Shown: positions 4,957 to 5,220 of the stretch, piece after piece
How the letters are laid out: every line of letters starts with the position of its first letter
Position numbering within the stretch: the first letter of the stretch is position 1
Origin: an uncultured bacterium
GTDB lineage: Bacteria; Verrucomicrobiota; Lentisphaeria; Oligosphaerales; Oligosphaeraceae
Direction of reading: 5' to 3'
DNA: 5,220 nt
Assembly (NCBI GenBank): GCA_902783355.1
Contig: CACZQQ010000461.1
Location: forward strand, 1 to 5,220
Made by a program: the position numbers and the translations under genes
The notes under the pieces: model-generated
Seen by the model: only the letters and a program-made list of their open reading frames with translations
Databases searched by the model: none
Told to the model about the DNA's origin: nothing

Positions 4957-5220
4957 CGTCTGAAAAGCCAGAATGCCCTTAAACGGCCCTGGGAGGCCCG
5001 TAGTCAGCGTTTCGGTGCTTTTGCGGATATATATCCACGGATGGAAAATGGCGCGCCAGAGCGCGTTCTTTTTGCGTCTCCGGCTCCATGCCCGCCGGCT
5101 GGCCCGCCGCGCAGTCTCCCGCGCGGCTTGGCAATAGAAGCCCCGGAGGGGCGGCGCCCGTCAGGGCGCAATCTCGCGTAACCGCTGGCAAGCGCCCAGC
5201 GGGCGCGCCGCCTGCGGGAA
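4957..5220. other. Stretch without a convincing gene
   Basis: No open frame here looks like a protein; a 70-codon minus-strand frame at 4979-5191 crosses the hairpin cluster and has unnatural composition. The stretch contains the perfect 12-bp palindrome GGATATATATCC (5025-5036), the palindrome GGCGCGCC (5050-5057) and, from 5106, four hairpins in a row. I see no tRNA, tmRNA or RNase P RNA signature. Confidence 0.55.
5106..5202. repeat. Cluster of four consecutive perfect hairpins (REP-like)
   Basis: Four inverted repeats follow one another: GCCGCGC/GCGCGGC (5106-5112 and 5121-5127), GCCCC-GGA-GGGGC (5140-5152), GCGCCC-GTCA-GGGCGC (5154-5169) and CCGCTGG/CCAGCGG (5182-5188 and 5196-5202). 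All stems are perfect, 5-7 bp, with loops of 3-8 nt. It could be a REP/BIME-like intergenic element or a structured RNA; strand and function are undetermined. It may continue past the right edge. Confidence 0.5.

Noticed and set aside
4979..5191. 70-codon minus-strand frame
   Set aside because: Crosses the hairpin cluster, no recognisable motif, and residue composition unlike a folded protein.

Overview
The window (about 60-65% GC by eye, strong G/C preference at third codon positions) looks like a bacterial chromosome segment with two divergent gene pairs. Two Gfo/Idh/MocA-type oxidoreductases side by side, one starting with a G-L-D-T-S-H variant of the nucleotide-binding loop, plus poor or absent Shine-Dalgarno sequences at two of four starts, would fit a GC-rich member of the Verrucomicrobiota/Lentisphaerota/Kiritimatiellota group. 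That placement is a low-confidence inference; no rRNA or other marker gene is present.

Left half (minus strand, read right to left): a promoter near 2574-2600, a roughly 250-nt structured leader containing two intrinsic terminators, a 331-residue phosphoribosyltransferase with uracil-phosphoribosyltransferase-like motifs (2313-1318), and then codB, a cytosine permease that runs off the left edge (1247-1). Permease plus phosphoribosyltransferase suggests nucleobase import followed by trapping as a nucleotide. The layout attenuator - PRT - pyrimidine permease resembles the Bacillus pyrR-pyrP arrangement, but both the PRT and the leader RNA look different from PyrR and its RNA target.

Middle (2314-2833): about 520 bp between the divergent operons. 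It holds the leader with its tandem hairpins, the terminators and the minus-strand promoter. Further right are a 24-codon coding-like stretch of unknown meaning and a weak candidate promoter/operator for the plus-strand genes.

Right half (plus strand): two Gfo/Idh/MocA family oxidoreductases (2834-3763 and 3804-4904) separated by 40 bp, probably co-transcribed, with a 20-bp near-palindrome in the gap. A perfect 11-bp stem-loop follows the second gene. The last 260 bp show no convincing gene but contain four consecutive perfect hairpins. The carbohydrate or cyclitol substrate of the oxidoreductases cannot be read from this window.

The most interesting object is the minus-strand leader. Two hairpin domains that abut each other are followed two nucleotides later by a strong terminator, and a possible alternative pairing links the first hairpin to the terminator base. 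A second terminator ends only 9 nt before the start codon. I could not match the RNA to any riboswitch class I know.
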